Source: Anaeramoeba flamelloides (lineage: Eukaryota; Metamonada; Anaeramoebidae). From it: 64,000 nucleotides of DNA. The DNA is taken from contig JANTQA010000034.1 of NCBI GenBank assembly GCA_027625915.1, positions 1 to 64,000 on the forward strand, given 5' to 3'. Numbering within the stretch: the stretch's first letter is position 1; the number at the start of each line of letters is the position of its first letter. The position numbers and the translations under genes were made by a program. Positions 34,361-48,913 of this stretch are shown piece by piece. The notes beneath the pieces were generated by a model. That model worked only from the letters and a program-made list of their open reading frames with translations. It had not been told where the DNA came from and did not search any database.

Positions 34361-34558
34361 CAAATTTTGGAAAAGCAATCTTGATTTTAGATGACAAAAT
34401 AATCACAAACAAAGAAGACCATTTGTTGATTTTCCTTCAATTTTCTTTGGATAAGAAATTACTTTTTTAAATTTTTCATTTTTTTTTATTTTCAACACCA
34501 TTCATTCTTCGACTTATTTTTTCTATTTTCCTTCTAAAAATCCAGCTAACCTTTAAAT

Positions 34559-37500
34559 ATGAACAATCCAAAGAACCAGAAAAAACCCAAAAGTAACTTA
34601 AAATTGAATAAACAAAAAAGACAAGATCCTCAAAGATTAAAAGACATACGAATTCCTGTTGAACCTTTGATCCCTGAATGCGAAGTTTGTGAAAGACAAA
34701 AAGCTAACTTTTATTGCACTGAATGCAAAGTTCATTATTGCCAAAATTGTGAATCACAAGTGCACACTTCTTTCTTGAAGAAAAAGCATCAAGAATTCAC
34801 TTTCCAAGAACCTTACAATCCCCAAGAGAGTAAAATTTTTTTTTCATTTTTGTTTTTTTAATTTTTTGTTTTTTTTTTTTTCTATTTTGTTGTTTTTTCT
34901 ATTTTTGTTTTTCAATTTTGTTTATTTTTGAATTCCAAAGAAAATGACATTTCAAGATCTTTTAACTTTTAATATTTCTTTTAAATTTTTTGTAACGTAC
35001 TCCTTGAAACTTTTTTTCAATTTTTTTGTTGTTTATTTTTTGTTTTTATTTCACTTTTTGATTTTTTTTTTTTTTTATTTTCTTCGTCTATTTTTTTTAT
35101 TTGAAAAATAAATTTGAAAATGGATCTGTTTGACAAAAACTTCAAAGTTTAAAATTTTCAAACAGTCAATTTTTGAAGCCTGTGAATTTTTCAATGCCTT
35201 CATAATATAACACGATTGATTAAAAATTGTTCAAAAACATTTTTTTAATTTGTGTTTCGTTATGTTGTAACAAAGATTGTAAACTACTGTGTTTATTGTT
35301 TTGGTTTGGAAACAATCTCCTTGTTATGTTCCGAGTTTGGACTGGAAGAACCAGAAATATGAGATTGTTCCAAGTGATATAAGATGATATTGTGGATTTC
35401 GAAGAACAACGAGATTAAATATCATCTTAGCACCAGAACAATCTCATTATTTTTTGAGTCTGGAATGAGAACCAAAACGAAGAATTATAAAAGGAGATTG
35501 TTGATCAAATGAATAAATTTGAGATGCTATTTATTTTTGGAGATTCAGGATCTAACTCATCATAACAAACGAAATAAAGAAAAACATTTTGCTCAAAACA
35601 ACTAAAAACTAATTTGTTATTTTTTTTATGGTACTTTGAAGAACTTGCTCTTCAAAGGATCTCATTCTCTCCCAATGTAGTTATTGAAAATATTGAAGTT
35701 AAATTTTTTACATTTTCATCATTGGAGACAAAACTTGGTTTAAAATCTTACAGAAACAAAATAGATCGTCTAACTTTTCAATGAGTTTCTATCTTCCCCT
35801 TTTATTTTACGCTTGTTAAGAAACATCAGAAAACGATCAAACTTAAAAATAAGTATGCATCTATTGTTTGTGTTCTTGACAGTGACTAATTTTGAATAGT
35901 CCTCTAAAAATTTATTGACTTGACATAGTAAAATAAAATTTTTTTTATTTTAATTTTTTTTCAAAAATTTGTAAATGTCTTTTTTCTCACTTTCAAAATC
36001 TTTTATTAAAGGGTTTCTTCTTTATCTTTTTTCAAAGAAAAAAGATACCAAACGTTTTTACTTTTTTTAAAAATGAGATTGATTTCTTTTTGGAATAATA
36101 AACGAAAAATGTTGTTTGATTTTAGACATTGTTTTTAAACAAAGAAAGGGAATTCATTCAATTTCCAACTGTTACTCGAAAATTGATGACTTTTTTCTTT
36201 GACGTCTATTGGACAAATAATGGGGTAACTTGAACCAAATTAATTTTCCAATGCCGTAAATCCTTGAGCGCGGAGATCTTTATATATTTATGAGATTAAA
36301 TACGTTGTAAATTATTTTTTCAAACACTTCTAAAATAACTTTAAATAACATTTTTAAAGTTGAATTTATGAGTAAAATGCTTCCTATTTCATTTAAAAGT
36401 CAATTTGAAATTCGAAGATCAGATAATTCCCAACTTTGCCTATTTACTAAAGGGTTTCCCAAAATCTTTCCACAGTGACTACAATGCTATCTTAAACCTT
36501 TAAGAGTTCTAATCTCAATCTTATCTGTAGTTATCCAAAAATTAAATACTCAAAATTTCATCCAAAGAAAAAGTTTAAATGTTTGAGTTTAAAAAATCTT
36601 CTTGTTATGTTCCGAGTTTGGCCTGGAAGAACGAGAAATATGAGATTGTTCGTGGTGATATAAAATGATATTAAGGAGTTCGAAGAACGACGATATTCAT
36701 AATCTTAGCACCAGGAACAATCTCATATTTTGAATCTGTAAGGAGATCCAAAATGAGGAAATATAACAGGTGATTGTTCAACAAATGTAACAATATGAGA
36801 TGCTATTTATTTTTTAACTCTCGGGATCTAAAACAATAAAAAAACTAACAAACGAAAACAAACAAACACATTATGCCCAAAACAAAATACAACTAATTTG
36901 ATATTTTTTAATCGTACTTTAAAGAACTTGCTTTTCAAAGGATCTTTTTCTCCCAATGAAGTCATTGTAAACATTGAAGTTAAATTTTTACATTTTCATT
37001 CATTAAGGATTTAATTTGGTTTAAAATCTTACAGAAACAAAATAGATCGTCTAACTTTTCAATGAGTTTCTATCTTCCCCTTTTATTTTACGCTTGTTAA
37101 GAAACATCAGAAAACGATCAAACTTAAAAATAAGTATGCATCTATTGTTTGTGTTCTTGACAGTGACTAATTTTGAATAGTCCTCCAAAATTTATTGACT
37201 TGACATAGTAAAATAAAATTTTTTTTATTTTAATTTTTTTTCAAAAATTTGTAAATGTCTTTTTTCTCACTTTCAAAATCTTTTATTAAAGGGTTTCTTC
37301 TTTATCTTTTTTCTTTGAAAAAAGATACCAAACGTTTTTAATTTTTTTAAAAATGAGATTGATTTCTTTTTGGAATAATAAACGAAAAACGTTGTTTGAT
37401 TTTAGACATTGTTTTTAAACAAAGAAAGGGAATTCATTCAATTTCCAACTGTTACTGGAAAATTGATGGACTTTTTTCTTTGTCGTCTATTGGACAAATA

Positions 37501-40500
37501 ATTGGGTGACTTGAACCAAATTATGCGTTCAATGCCGTAAATCCTTGAGCGCGGAGATCTTTATATATTTATGAGATTAAATACGTTGTAAATTATTTTT
37601 TCAAACACTTCTAAAATAACTTTAAATAACATTTTTAAAGTTTGAATTTATGAGTAAAATGCTTCCTATTTCATTTAAAATTCAATTTGAAATTCGAAGA
37701 TCAGATAATTCCCAAACTTTGCCTAATTACTAAAGGGTTTCCCAAAATCTTTCCACAGTGACTACAATGCTATCTTAAACCTTTAAGAGTTCTAATCTCA
37801 ATCTTATCTGTAGTTATCCAAAAATTAAATACTCAAAATTTCATCCAAAGAAAAAGTTTAAATGTTTGAGTTTAAAAAAAAATACATTATCATTTTTATT
37901 TAAGACTTATTTTTTTTCAATTGAAAATTCATTTAATTTTGAATATTTTTTAAAATAATCACTTAGTACCAACTTTACCAATAAATTTTAATTTTTAGAT
38001 CCTATATTTTTTTTAAAATAAATTAATCAATTAATACATTTATTCCTTCCATTTTTAATAAAGTGTGTCTATTTCCAATTTTTTAATTTTGTGTTTTTTT
38101 TCCTTTCTCTAACTAACCAATTTAATTTTTTTTTGATTACTGACTTTTTTTAATTATTTCTTGTTAAATGATTATTTTTTTTCGATTTCTATTGACAGAA
38201 AGTGTTTTGAAATAAAAATTAGTAAAAAATTATAATTTTTTACTTTTATTAATTGTTTAAAATTCAAATTGAATTTAATATAAAAATTGAGTAAGATTTT
38301 TGTTTTTCTTTTTCAATACATTTAAATTGTTTTATATTTTAAAATTTAGTTATTAATAATAAAATCTAATACATTTATTATTCATATTTCATTTACTTTG
38401 ATTGTAATAATATTAAACAAATTGAAAAAATAAAAATAATAATAATAATCTTTATTTCAGATTGAATTTTGAGAAAAAACGTTGCTCATAAATAATTTTA
38501 ATTGGTGTTAATATTAAATATTTATTTTGTTTTTACTTTTTGGGTTTTTACAATCACTAGATTTTTAATTTCTTTGTTTACCTTGAAGTTTAAAATTATC
38601 AAAATTAAAATATTTTGTTTTGAAAATTTTAAAGTTCAATCTTTTTAGGTTTTTAAAATAAATAATATATTTTCTAATTTTGAATAATTTTAGATTTTTG
38701 AATAACAGATAAACAATAAATAAAAAAATTGAATTTAAAAGAGAATTTTTTTTTTAAAAAACAAAAAAAACCAAAATTTCACAATTAAGCAACTCAATCA
38801 CAACATTGTTATATTTTGAGTTTTTACCATTTGTAAAATCTTTGCCTAGATCTGTGAATGTATATAGTTTACCTGAGATCAAAATATTTTTTTAAAAAAT
38901 GATTCATATTATAATACAGACAAGTTGTTGTGAAGAGAAAACCCAAATAAAATTAGTTGATAGTATCTAACTTTTTTATAAATCAATATTTAATGATCAA
39001 AGTTAATACAAATCTCTCAGAAAGACTTTTCTTTTGTTTCTTTACTCCCAAATTATACGAAACATTTCCATTTTATTATAATTATTTATTTTGAGTATTA
39101 TAATATAAATTAGAAATAATTGTTAAGATTTCAATTAGTTATTAAATTTTAGTTATATATTTCCAAAAGATAAATATTTTTAATTTATGATTATTTTAAT
39201 CAAATATAAAATAATAGTAAATTGCAAAAAAAGTTGAATTGGAGTTATTTTTAATCAAGATTTATTCTAAAAATTTTTTAATTTTCTAATTTTGATCTTT
39301 ATTTTGTTTTTTTTTTGTCTTTTTCAAAAAATATTTCATTTAATTATATGTGCTTAAGGGACTAATCTCTATTAAATTTTCTTACCTAAATTTCATAGAG
39401 ATTGAGAAAATTTTTTGCTAATGACTTAGATTTGAAAAATCCTTGTATATTTTTTTTTTGAACATATTTCTAGATAAGGAATCCTTATTTAGAAATTGGT
39501 CAAAAAAAAAAAAAAAAAAAAATAATTGAGACTAGTCCCTTAAAACATATATAATTCATTTACTACAATTGGTAACCTTTAACTAGAAAAATGGTTTATT
39601 TTTAATAACATCAAATAAACTGACATTATAGAATACTTAAAATAGAAATAAAAGGATTGTCATTTATTATTTATAAAAAACATTAAAATATAATTCAAAC
39701 TTAATTGTATAAGATGATATTGTATTTTCTTCTTTTAAATAAATTATTTTTTCGAAAAATAATTCATTCTTAAAAATCTATAACACTTGTGCAAAAATGA
39801 TTTCTAAATTTTTCATATTTTTTTTTTAAAATTATTTGATCAAATTGTGATTTTTTCATTAACTATGATACTTTTTTGGTATGCCCTTCAAGGGTTAGCA
39901 AACTTGGCCATTTATTTGATGTTTTATTGTGATAACAAATTCCCTTTAATAAACGATTGGAGATTTTTGGGTTTATTTGAATTTTAAAAAAAATATTTTC
40001 GATTTTTTCTCAAAGTTTCTACTCCAAATCAATTTTAAAATCTTTTTTAAATCCTATTTGTTTCAAAATAAATTGGACAAAATTTTCATTCAGCTTTCCA
40101 AAAAAAGATTTTTTATAAATCAGTAAACCTTTCAAATTTTAGATAATTTCTGAAGAGGAAGCTTAAATTATTAATTTTCCTCTTTTAGAATTGAGTACTT
40201 TGTTTTTTTATTAATTATTGACAGGTGTAATTTTTTTTTTGGAAAGTAGAATGAAAATTTTGTCCATTTTATTTTGAAATTAACAGTACAATAGAATGTT
40301 ACTAAAGACATTGAATATGTTTCCAAGTTTCTTGGGACTTGAGATAATACCATAAAAGTATCATAGTTAATGAAAAAATCACAATTTTATCAAATAATTT
40401 TAAAAAAAAAATATGAAAAATTTAGAAATAATTTTTGCACAGGTGCTTATGATTTTATTAAAAAAAAATTATAATCTGATCTCATTATTTATTTATAAAA

Positions 40501-43500
40501 TACTGAAAATTATAACATTATCTTCAATCCCTTTTAAATCAACGGAATCAATTCCTATTGAAAACTAATATTTTGATTCAATCACTTAATTGAGTAGAGT
40601 ATACCTTCCAAATTAAAGTTTTATTATTTTGAAGAAATATGATTCAAATAGAATTCAAATATATTAGATTTACAATAATACAAATTTGGTTTAATTAAAA
40701 TTTAAAATTTATTTCTTGTTAATTATTATTATTATTATAAAAAAAAATGAGTTTTACTTTTAAAAATATTTGGATGCACGATATTTTTAGAGAATTTTTT
40801 TTTCAAATTGTCTTTTGTAATATTTAAATTTTTTCTCAATTGTTGTTCTCTATTCATCAGTAATTTTGATTGATCATTAATAATAATTTTAATTAAAAAT
40901 TTTTTAAAAAAATTATACCAAACATAAATTTATTGTGAAAATTCCAAACTTGGAAAATATGATCAATAATAACAGTCATTTATTGTTTTGATCTGGAAAC
41001 GATCACTCACTTTGTTATGATTCAAGTTTTATTGGCCAGGAAGAAGATAAAAAATGATGATCTTGTTTGAAGTGATATAAAATGATATCCATCGTAGTTC
41101 TATGAACTCCGATCAATATCATTTTATGCACCAGAACAATCTCATTATATTTTGAGTATGGAAGGTAGATCCAAAAAAAGGAAGGAATGACAATAGGGGG
41201 AGATTTTTGAACAAATAGAAACAAATATAATTTTGATATTTATTTTTAGGTAATCAAGATCTAAATTGGAATAATAAAAAGAGAGTCAACGAAAAGAATA
41301 ACCTATTTGTGATTATTTAAATGATTTGATGAAGAACTTTTATTCTATAAAGGATCATTTTTTTCTTCACCAACTGAATTATTGAAAAACATTAAAGTTA
41401 AATTGTAAAAATTTGTTTATATCAAGGACAAAACTTGGGTTTCAATTGCCACAGAGACAAACTAGATCATCAAACATTTTTAATGAGTCTCTATTTCCCC
41501 TTTTTATTACACGTTTGTTTAGAAATATCCCGAAGGTCTTCAAATATAAAATCATGTATATACTTTTTGGGGATTCTTGACAGTGAACGATTTTGAACAT
41601 TCATATAAAAATTGATTTGACTTGACTTGACTTGACTTGACTTGACTTGACTTGACATTGTAGAAATTATTATTAATTTTTTATGTAAAATATGTAATTT
41701 TAAAAATCTTTTTGAAATATTAAAAATTTTTACTTTTGAAATATTTAAAAATATTCTCTTTTCAATTTTTTCAAGGAAAAAGAGTACAAATTTTTTTTTG
41801 TTTTTTAAAAAATGATATTAGTTTTTTTTTTTCTAATATAAAAAGAGAAAAACAATTTTTAGATTTTTTGAAATTTGAATTTTACAAAAAAATGGAATTT
41901 ATTGTATTTACCAAACATTATCTGAAAACTCAAGATTTTTTTTTTAAATTTTGATTTCTATAAGACAAATAATTTGTTTCATTATAAACAAATTATTATG
42001 ATAAAAAAAATCCTAATAGTTGAAACATATAATCTTTTTAAAAAAAATTTTTTATAACATTTATTTTAACATTTTTATCACAAAATTTCCTTTTAAATGA
42101 TGATTTTTTCAATATATTTTTTGAAAAAATATTCTTATAACACGGGCTTATAACATGTTACAAATATTATAAAACATTTTATAACAAACATTTATGTTAT
42201 AAAAGTTTTTATTATAAAATTTTATAACATTTTAAACGTTTATAACACCTTTACAACACGTTTATAACATGTTATAAAAAATTTTTTTTTTTTTTTTTTT
42301 TTTTTGAGGGTATAATCTTTGAAATTACTGAAGATTAAAATCTAATGTTTGATATTTATTTTAAAGTCTTCTAAAATAACTTTTAATAACATTTTTAAAG
42401 TTTAAATTTACAAGTGAAATACTTTTTATATTGATTAAGGGGTTAAAGTTTATCAAGGAGAAGTCGAAGATTTATATAAAGTTTGTATAATAACCCAATG
42501 ATTTTCATCAAAATCTTTCGAAAATAATTACAATGCTAATTTACAATTTTTAAAAAGATCTAATCTCAATCTTATCTGTTGTTATACAAAAATGAAATAA
42601 TCAAAATTTCATCAAAAGAAAAAGTCAGAGTTTTGTTTGAAAAAAATACATTTCATTTTTATCATTGGAATTTCTTCTTTTCTTCAATTGAAAAATGATT
42701 TAATTTTGAATTTTTTTTATAAATTTTCACTTAATACCAGAATTAACTATAAATTTTAATTTTTAGATCCTATTTTTTTTTTTTTTTTTTTTAATAAATT
42801 AATTCATTAACACATTTATTCCCTGAATTTTTAATAAAAGTCTTTTCTATTTACAATTTTTCAATTTTGTTTTTTTTTTACTTTCTCTAACTCAACAATT
42901 TAATTTTTTTTGATGATGACTTTTTTTAAAAAAATTTCTTGTTAAATGATTATATTTTTTCAATTTCTTTTGACAGAAAAGAAAGTGTTTTGAAATAAAA
43001 ATTAGTAAAAAAATATAATTTTTTTACTTTTATTAATTGTTTAAAATTAAAATTGAATTTAATATAAAAAATATAGTAAGCTTTTTTGATCTCCTTTTTT
43101 CCATAAATATAAATCTTTTTAGATTTTGGTTTTAATATGAAATAAAGTTTTATTATTATTATTTTAATTTTTCCATTTATTTAATATTATTACAATCAAA
43201 TTAAATAAAATATAAATAATAAATATATTACATTTTATTATTAATAAATAAAGTTTGACAACAAAGTTGCTCATAAATATTTTTAATTGGTGTTTTTTAT
43301 TTAATATTAATTTTGGGGTTACCATTTGGTTTTTTACGATCACTTGATTTTTTAATTTCTTTGTTTACCTTGAAGTTTAAAATTATTAAAAATTATTATT
43401 TTAATTGGAAATTTTAAAGTTTTTTCTTTTTAGGTTTTAAAATCCTAAAATATACAGCAATTTCAAACCTGGTGAGCACTATTTAACTTGTTTTAAAATT

Positions 43501-46500
43501 TTCATTAAACTTTCTAAAAAACTCCTTTCAATTGAAATGAACTCTTGTTATTTTGGACTCAAATCTTCTTGTATTGTCCTTAATATTCAAGATCCCTTAC
43601 AAACATGGAATTTTTGAAAAAGAATTTCAAAAAAGTTTAAAAAAAAAAAGGAAAAATTGTTTAAGAAGCTTGGCATTCATGTATTCTTGAGTTTTGGTGA
43701 TAAAACTTTAATTTAGTTTTAACACATCTTAGAAGTTCAAAAAAAGTTTAATCAAAATTAAAATTCAAAGTTAAGTTAAATCGTGCGCACCATGTTTGAA
43801 AGTGCTGTATATTTTTGGATTATTTATTATATATTATTTTTTATATTTTTTGTTTTAATTATGTGAATAATTTTATATTTTTGAATAACATTGATAACAA
43901 TCAATACAAGATCTAATTTAAAAGCAAATTTTTTTTTAAAAAAAACCCAAAATTTCACAATTAAGCAACTCAATCGCAACATTGTCATATTTTGAGTTTC
44001 TACCATTCATAAAATTTTCCTAGATTTGTGAATGTATTTAGTTTATGTGAAATCAAAATATTTTATTTTTCTGAAATGATTGATATTATAATACATACAA
44101 ATTTTTTTTAATAGAAAACCCAAATAAAATTAGTTGATAGTATCTAACTATTTGATCAATCAATATTTAATTAATAAAGTTCCAACAAATCTCTCAAGAA
44201 AGACTTTTCTTTGTTTCTTTACTCCCAAATTATACGATACATTTCAATTTTTATAATTATATATTTTTTATTTTGAGTAATTTATATAAATAAGAAATAA
44301 TTGTTAAGATTTTAATTGGTTATTAACTCTAGTTATATATTTCCAAAAGATAAATATTTTTAATATATGATTATTTTAATCAAATCTATAATTGTAACTT
44401 GCAAAAAAGTTGAATTGGAGTTCATTTTAATCAAGATTTATTTTTTAATTTTTTAATCTTATAATTTTGAACTTATTTTTTAATCACATTTTGTTTTGTT
44501 ATATTTTAAAAATTTCATTTAATTATATGTGTAAAAAAAAAAAATAATAAAATTTTTTATAGAATTTTAAATCTAATTTTTTAATTTTGTGGAAAATTCT
44601 TCTTTTTTAATTTAATTAATTATAATTCTTTTTATTTATATTATGTTATACTCTTTTTTTCGATTTTTCTAAAAATTTTAAAATTAAACTTTAAAATCGA
44701 TTATAAAAAAATAAAAAAATAGATTCAGATAATAATAGAACTGAAAAATGCCCAATTCACCAAAATAATAAACTTTCCAGATACTGTAAAAATTGCAAAA
44801 AATTAATTTGTAATGAATGCAGCTTTGATCATACAAATCATGAAACAATTGCATTTGATCAGCCAATGGATTTTTATAAAGAATTAATCAATGAACAAAA
44901 AAAATTCACTCAAAATCATTTTGAAAGAATCAATGAGAAATTTAAACGATTAAAGAATTCTGAAAAGGAGATGAAATCTAAAAAAGAAAAAATTTTCAGT
45001 GAAATATCAGAATTTTATTTGAATCAAAAAAAGTTATTAGATTTACTTGAACAAAATGAAATAAAATTAGCCAATGATTTTTTTCAACAAATTTCAAAAA
45101 GTATGAACAAAGAAAAACAAACAATCAATGATATACAATATTCAACAAAAACACTACTGAAACAATTTAACAAATTAGAAAGCAATATAATCCAATCAAA
45201 TTCATTTGGATTTTTTAAATTATTTTCTCAAATGCAATTAAACAAAAGTTTGAATTTTAAATTTTTCTTTGGATTTTTTTATTTTTTTTTATTTTTTAAA
45301 TGAATATTTTGAATTTTTTTGTTTTTTTAATTCTTTTTTTTTTATTCAAAATTTTTTTAACAAATATATATATATATATATCTAATATAAGCCCAAGAAA
45401 AACCAAAATCAGAATTACCAAGATTATGTAATGAACACAAAAATAAGCCTTATGAATTTTTTTGCATTGATCATAAACAATTATTATGTAGCCATTGTCT
45501 AACGCTTAATCATAGAAAATGCAATCAAGTAGTCAATCTGGAAGAAGGATACGAAAAAATCCAAAATGAATTGGAAGAAGTAATCAAAGAAATAAATTCA
45601 ATTAATGAGAAAAAAAAAGAATTTGTTCGAAAAATACAAAATGAAAAAATCAATTCCTTAAAAGATAAACAAATAAATATTGAATTGGTCAAAAAAAATT
45701 ATCAAAAATTAAATGAATTAACTCAATATCAATTCAAGAAGATGAATGAAGAAATATCAATTCAACAAAATGAAAAATATTTGAAATTAAATAAACAATC
45801 AATGAAAATCCAAAAAGAAATTGATGAATTAAATGAATCTGAAATGATAATAAAAGAAATTGAAATTTGCAAAAAATATAATGATTATCAACAAATATTG
45901 ATCAATTTTTTTAAATTGAAAAAATTATTACCAATTTTGAATAAAAATAAGAAGAATAAATTAATTTGTAATTCAAAATTTAATAAAATAAATATAATTT
46001 CAAATGATTTAAAGCAGAATTTGAAAAATTGGAAATTAAATTTGCCTTTTGATCCCAATAAAACCCAAATCAATTTGCCTAATGAAATCCAATTGGAAAA
46101 CAAATTTCAATTTTCAATTCTTCTTAAAAATCAATTTAATGAAACCATAAATGCCCAAGAATTCAATCCAAAAGCTGAAATTCTCAAATCAAATTCAAAT
46201 GAAATGATCACTGAAATAACCAAATTTAAAGAAGGAACAAATCAAGAGTTAATTGGAGAATATTTATTCCAAGAAGAAGGAGAATATCAAATAATTATCT
46301 CAATAAATGATCAAAAAATTCCAAAATCACCCTTTAATTTGAAAGTAATTGATCATTTTTTTAAAGAAGAATCAGAAATCCTTCAAAAGGAAAATAACCC
46401 AAAATTCAATCAAATTCTCGAAAAATGGATCAAAGAAGCCGGATGCAATTCAAATTTCCAAAGAAGATTCAATTCAAGAACAGATGGATGGAAATATCAA

Positions 46501-46947
46501 ACCTTCCATGAAAAATGCGACAATAAAGGAAAATCAATTGTTCTGATCAAATTAAAAAATAAATCCTTATTTGGAGGATTTACAGCAATAGACTGGGATT
46601 CTTCAACAAGCGGCAAATATAAACGATCAACAGGAAATAAATCCTTTCTTTTTTCCTTAATTAGCCTGGATCCAAATTTTAAAGAACCTTTAAAAATGCC
46701 TATCTATCGGAATCAAAATAAGGAAATATATTGCAATTCAAAATATGGACCAATTTTTGGTGGTGGATCTGATTTGCGATTAGGGTATGAGAACCAAAAT
46801 ATGAATAAAAATAACTATTCATATCTAGGCGGGACATACAAACCCCCATTTGGATATAAAGAAGGATCAAATGAAGCAAAGAAATTTTTAGCAGGTTCCT
46901 TTGGAAATTGGGAGATTTTTCAAATTGAAATTTTTTGTGAAAATTAA
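34559..46947 (+). CDS. B-box / coiled-coil / filamin-repeat / TLDc protein (three exons)
   Basis: Proposed exons are 34,559-34,829, 44,723-45,247 and 45,392-46,947. GT/AG ends in matching phase give 783 residues and one stop. B-box 1 is at residues 41-77 (CEVC, YC-TEC, HYC-QNC, H69, H77). A second B-box is at 100-130 (C100-x2-H103, C112, C115, C120, C123, H127, H130). A third is at 278-309 (C278, H281, C290, C298, C301, H306). Coiled-coil-prone Lys/Glu helices fill about 131-260 and 325-450. A filamin-type Ig domain spans about 484-586 (GEYQIIISINDQKIPKSPF). A TLDc domain spans about 606-781 (LFGGFTAIDW, FLFSLI, GPIFGGGSDLRL). TRIM-like B-box proteins act as scaffolds or E3 components, but no RING is seen, so ligase activity is not claimed. 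TLDc domains are linked to oxidative-stress protection and V-ATPase binding in other eukaryotes. The 9.9-kb first intron is the weakest point: exon 1 could belong to another transcript. Confidence 0.8.
35312..36593 (+). repeat. Q repeat, copy Q1
   Basis: Starts with a ~190-bp fold-back core (35,312-35,503), continues with CTTTGAAGAACTTGCTC and AGATCGTCTAACTTTTC, and ends TTTGAGTTTAAAAAA. In tandem with Q2, period 1,280 bp. Confidence 0.9.
36594..37873 (+). repeat. Q repeat, copy Q2
   Basis: The last ~850 bp is almost identical to Q1 (for example 37,029-37,185 against 35,749-35,905), while the first ~430 bp is clearly diverged. Confidence 0.9.
37874..39345 (+). repeat. S segment, copy S1
   Basis: AT-rich block that aligns with 42,641-44,560 in order (TTTTAGATCCTAT, ATGATTATTT, GTTTACCTTGAAGTTT, ATTTCACAATTAAGCAACTCAATC, AAATTAGTTGATAGTATCTAAC). 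Together Q2+S1 and Q3+S2 are a larger duplication. Confidence 0.8.
39346..39548. mobile_element. Fold-back MITE, about 200 bp
   Basis: Ends ATGTGCTTAAGGGACTAATC and GACTAGTCCCTTAAAACAT are inverted repeats. The paralogous site in S2 (about 44,525) reads AATTATATGTGTAAAA without it. Confidence 0.75.
39780..40450. mobile_element. Long fold-back element, about 670 bp
   Basis: About 100-bp terminal arms are close inverted copies (left AACACTTGTGCAAAAATGAT, right TTTTTGCACAGGTG). Further inner stretches pair too (AAAATTTTCATTC near 40,080 with GAATGAAAATTTTGTCC near 40,250). The centre lies near 40,165. No transposase. Confidence 0.75.
41611..41657 (+). repeat. (TTGAC)n microsatellite, about nine copies
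   Basis: Perfect pentamers. Q1 and Q2 have only one to two copies here (ATTGACTTGACATAG). Confidence 0.95.
42118..42310. repeat. TTATAACA/TGTTATAA-rich palindromic cluster and T-run
   Basis: Many short palindromes such as TTATAACATGTTATAA within about 160 bp, followed by a T-run of about 28. Absent from Q1 and Q2. Confidence 0.8.
42641..44560 (+). repeat. S segment, copy S2
   Basis: Paralogue of S1, leading directly to exon 2 of the B-box gene. Contains a MITE at 43,453-43,809 that S1 lacks. Confidence 0.8.
43453..43809. mobile_element. MITE, 357 bp, CAGCA ends
   Basis: TA-flanked inverted repeats: left TACAGCAATTTCAAACC-TGGTG and right, reverse-complemented, TACAGCACTTTCAAACA-TGGTG. Resembles the ends of the palindrome at 61,891-62,022. 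Confidence 0.82.
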
Positions 46948-48889
<1,942 letters not shown>

Positions 48890-48913
48890 TATTTTTTTTT
48901 TTTTTTTTTTTTT

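Larger units (their letters stand above)
40975..42640 (+). repeat. Q repeat, copy Q3 (diverged)
   Basis: Matches Q1/Q2 throughout, with an expanded (TTGAC)n run at about 41,611-41,657 and an inserted TTATAACA-rich stretch (about 42,118-42,280). Confidence 0.8.
34830..44722 (+). other. Putative 9.9-kb first intron of the B-box gene
   Basis: Donor at 34,830 (GTAAAA) and acceptor AG at 44,721-44,722 join codon phase 1 cleanly (QE-N-SDNN). The interval holds Q1, Q2, S1, two fold-back elements, Q3 and S2, with no recognised exon. Confidence 0.6.

Noticed and set aside
45888-46103. Antisense frames across exon 3 of the B-box gene (also 46,700-46,972)
   Set aside because: Shadows of the coding exon; no motifs.
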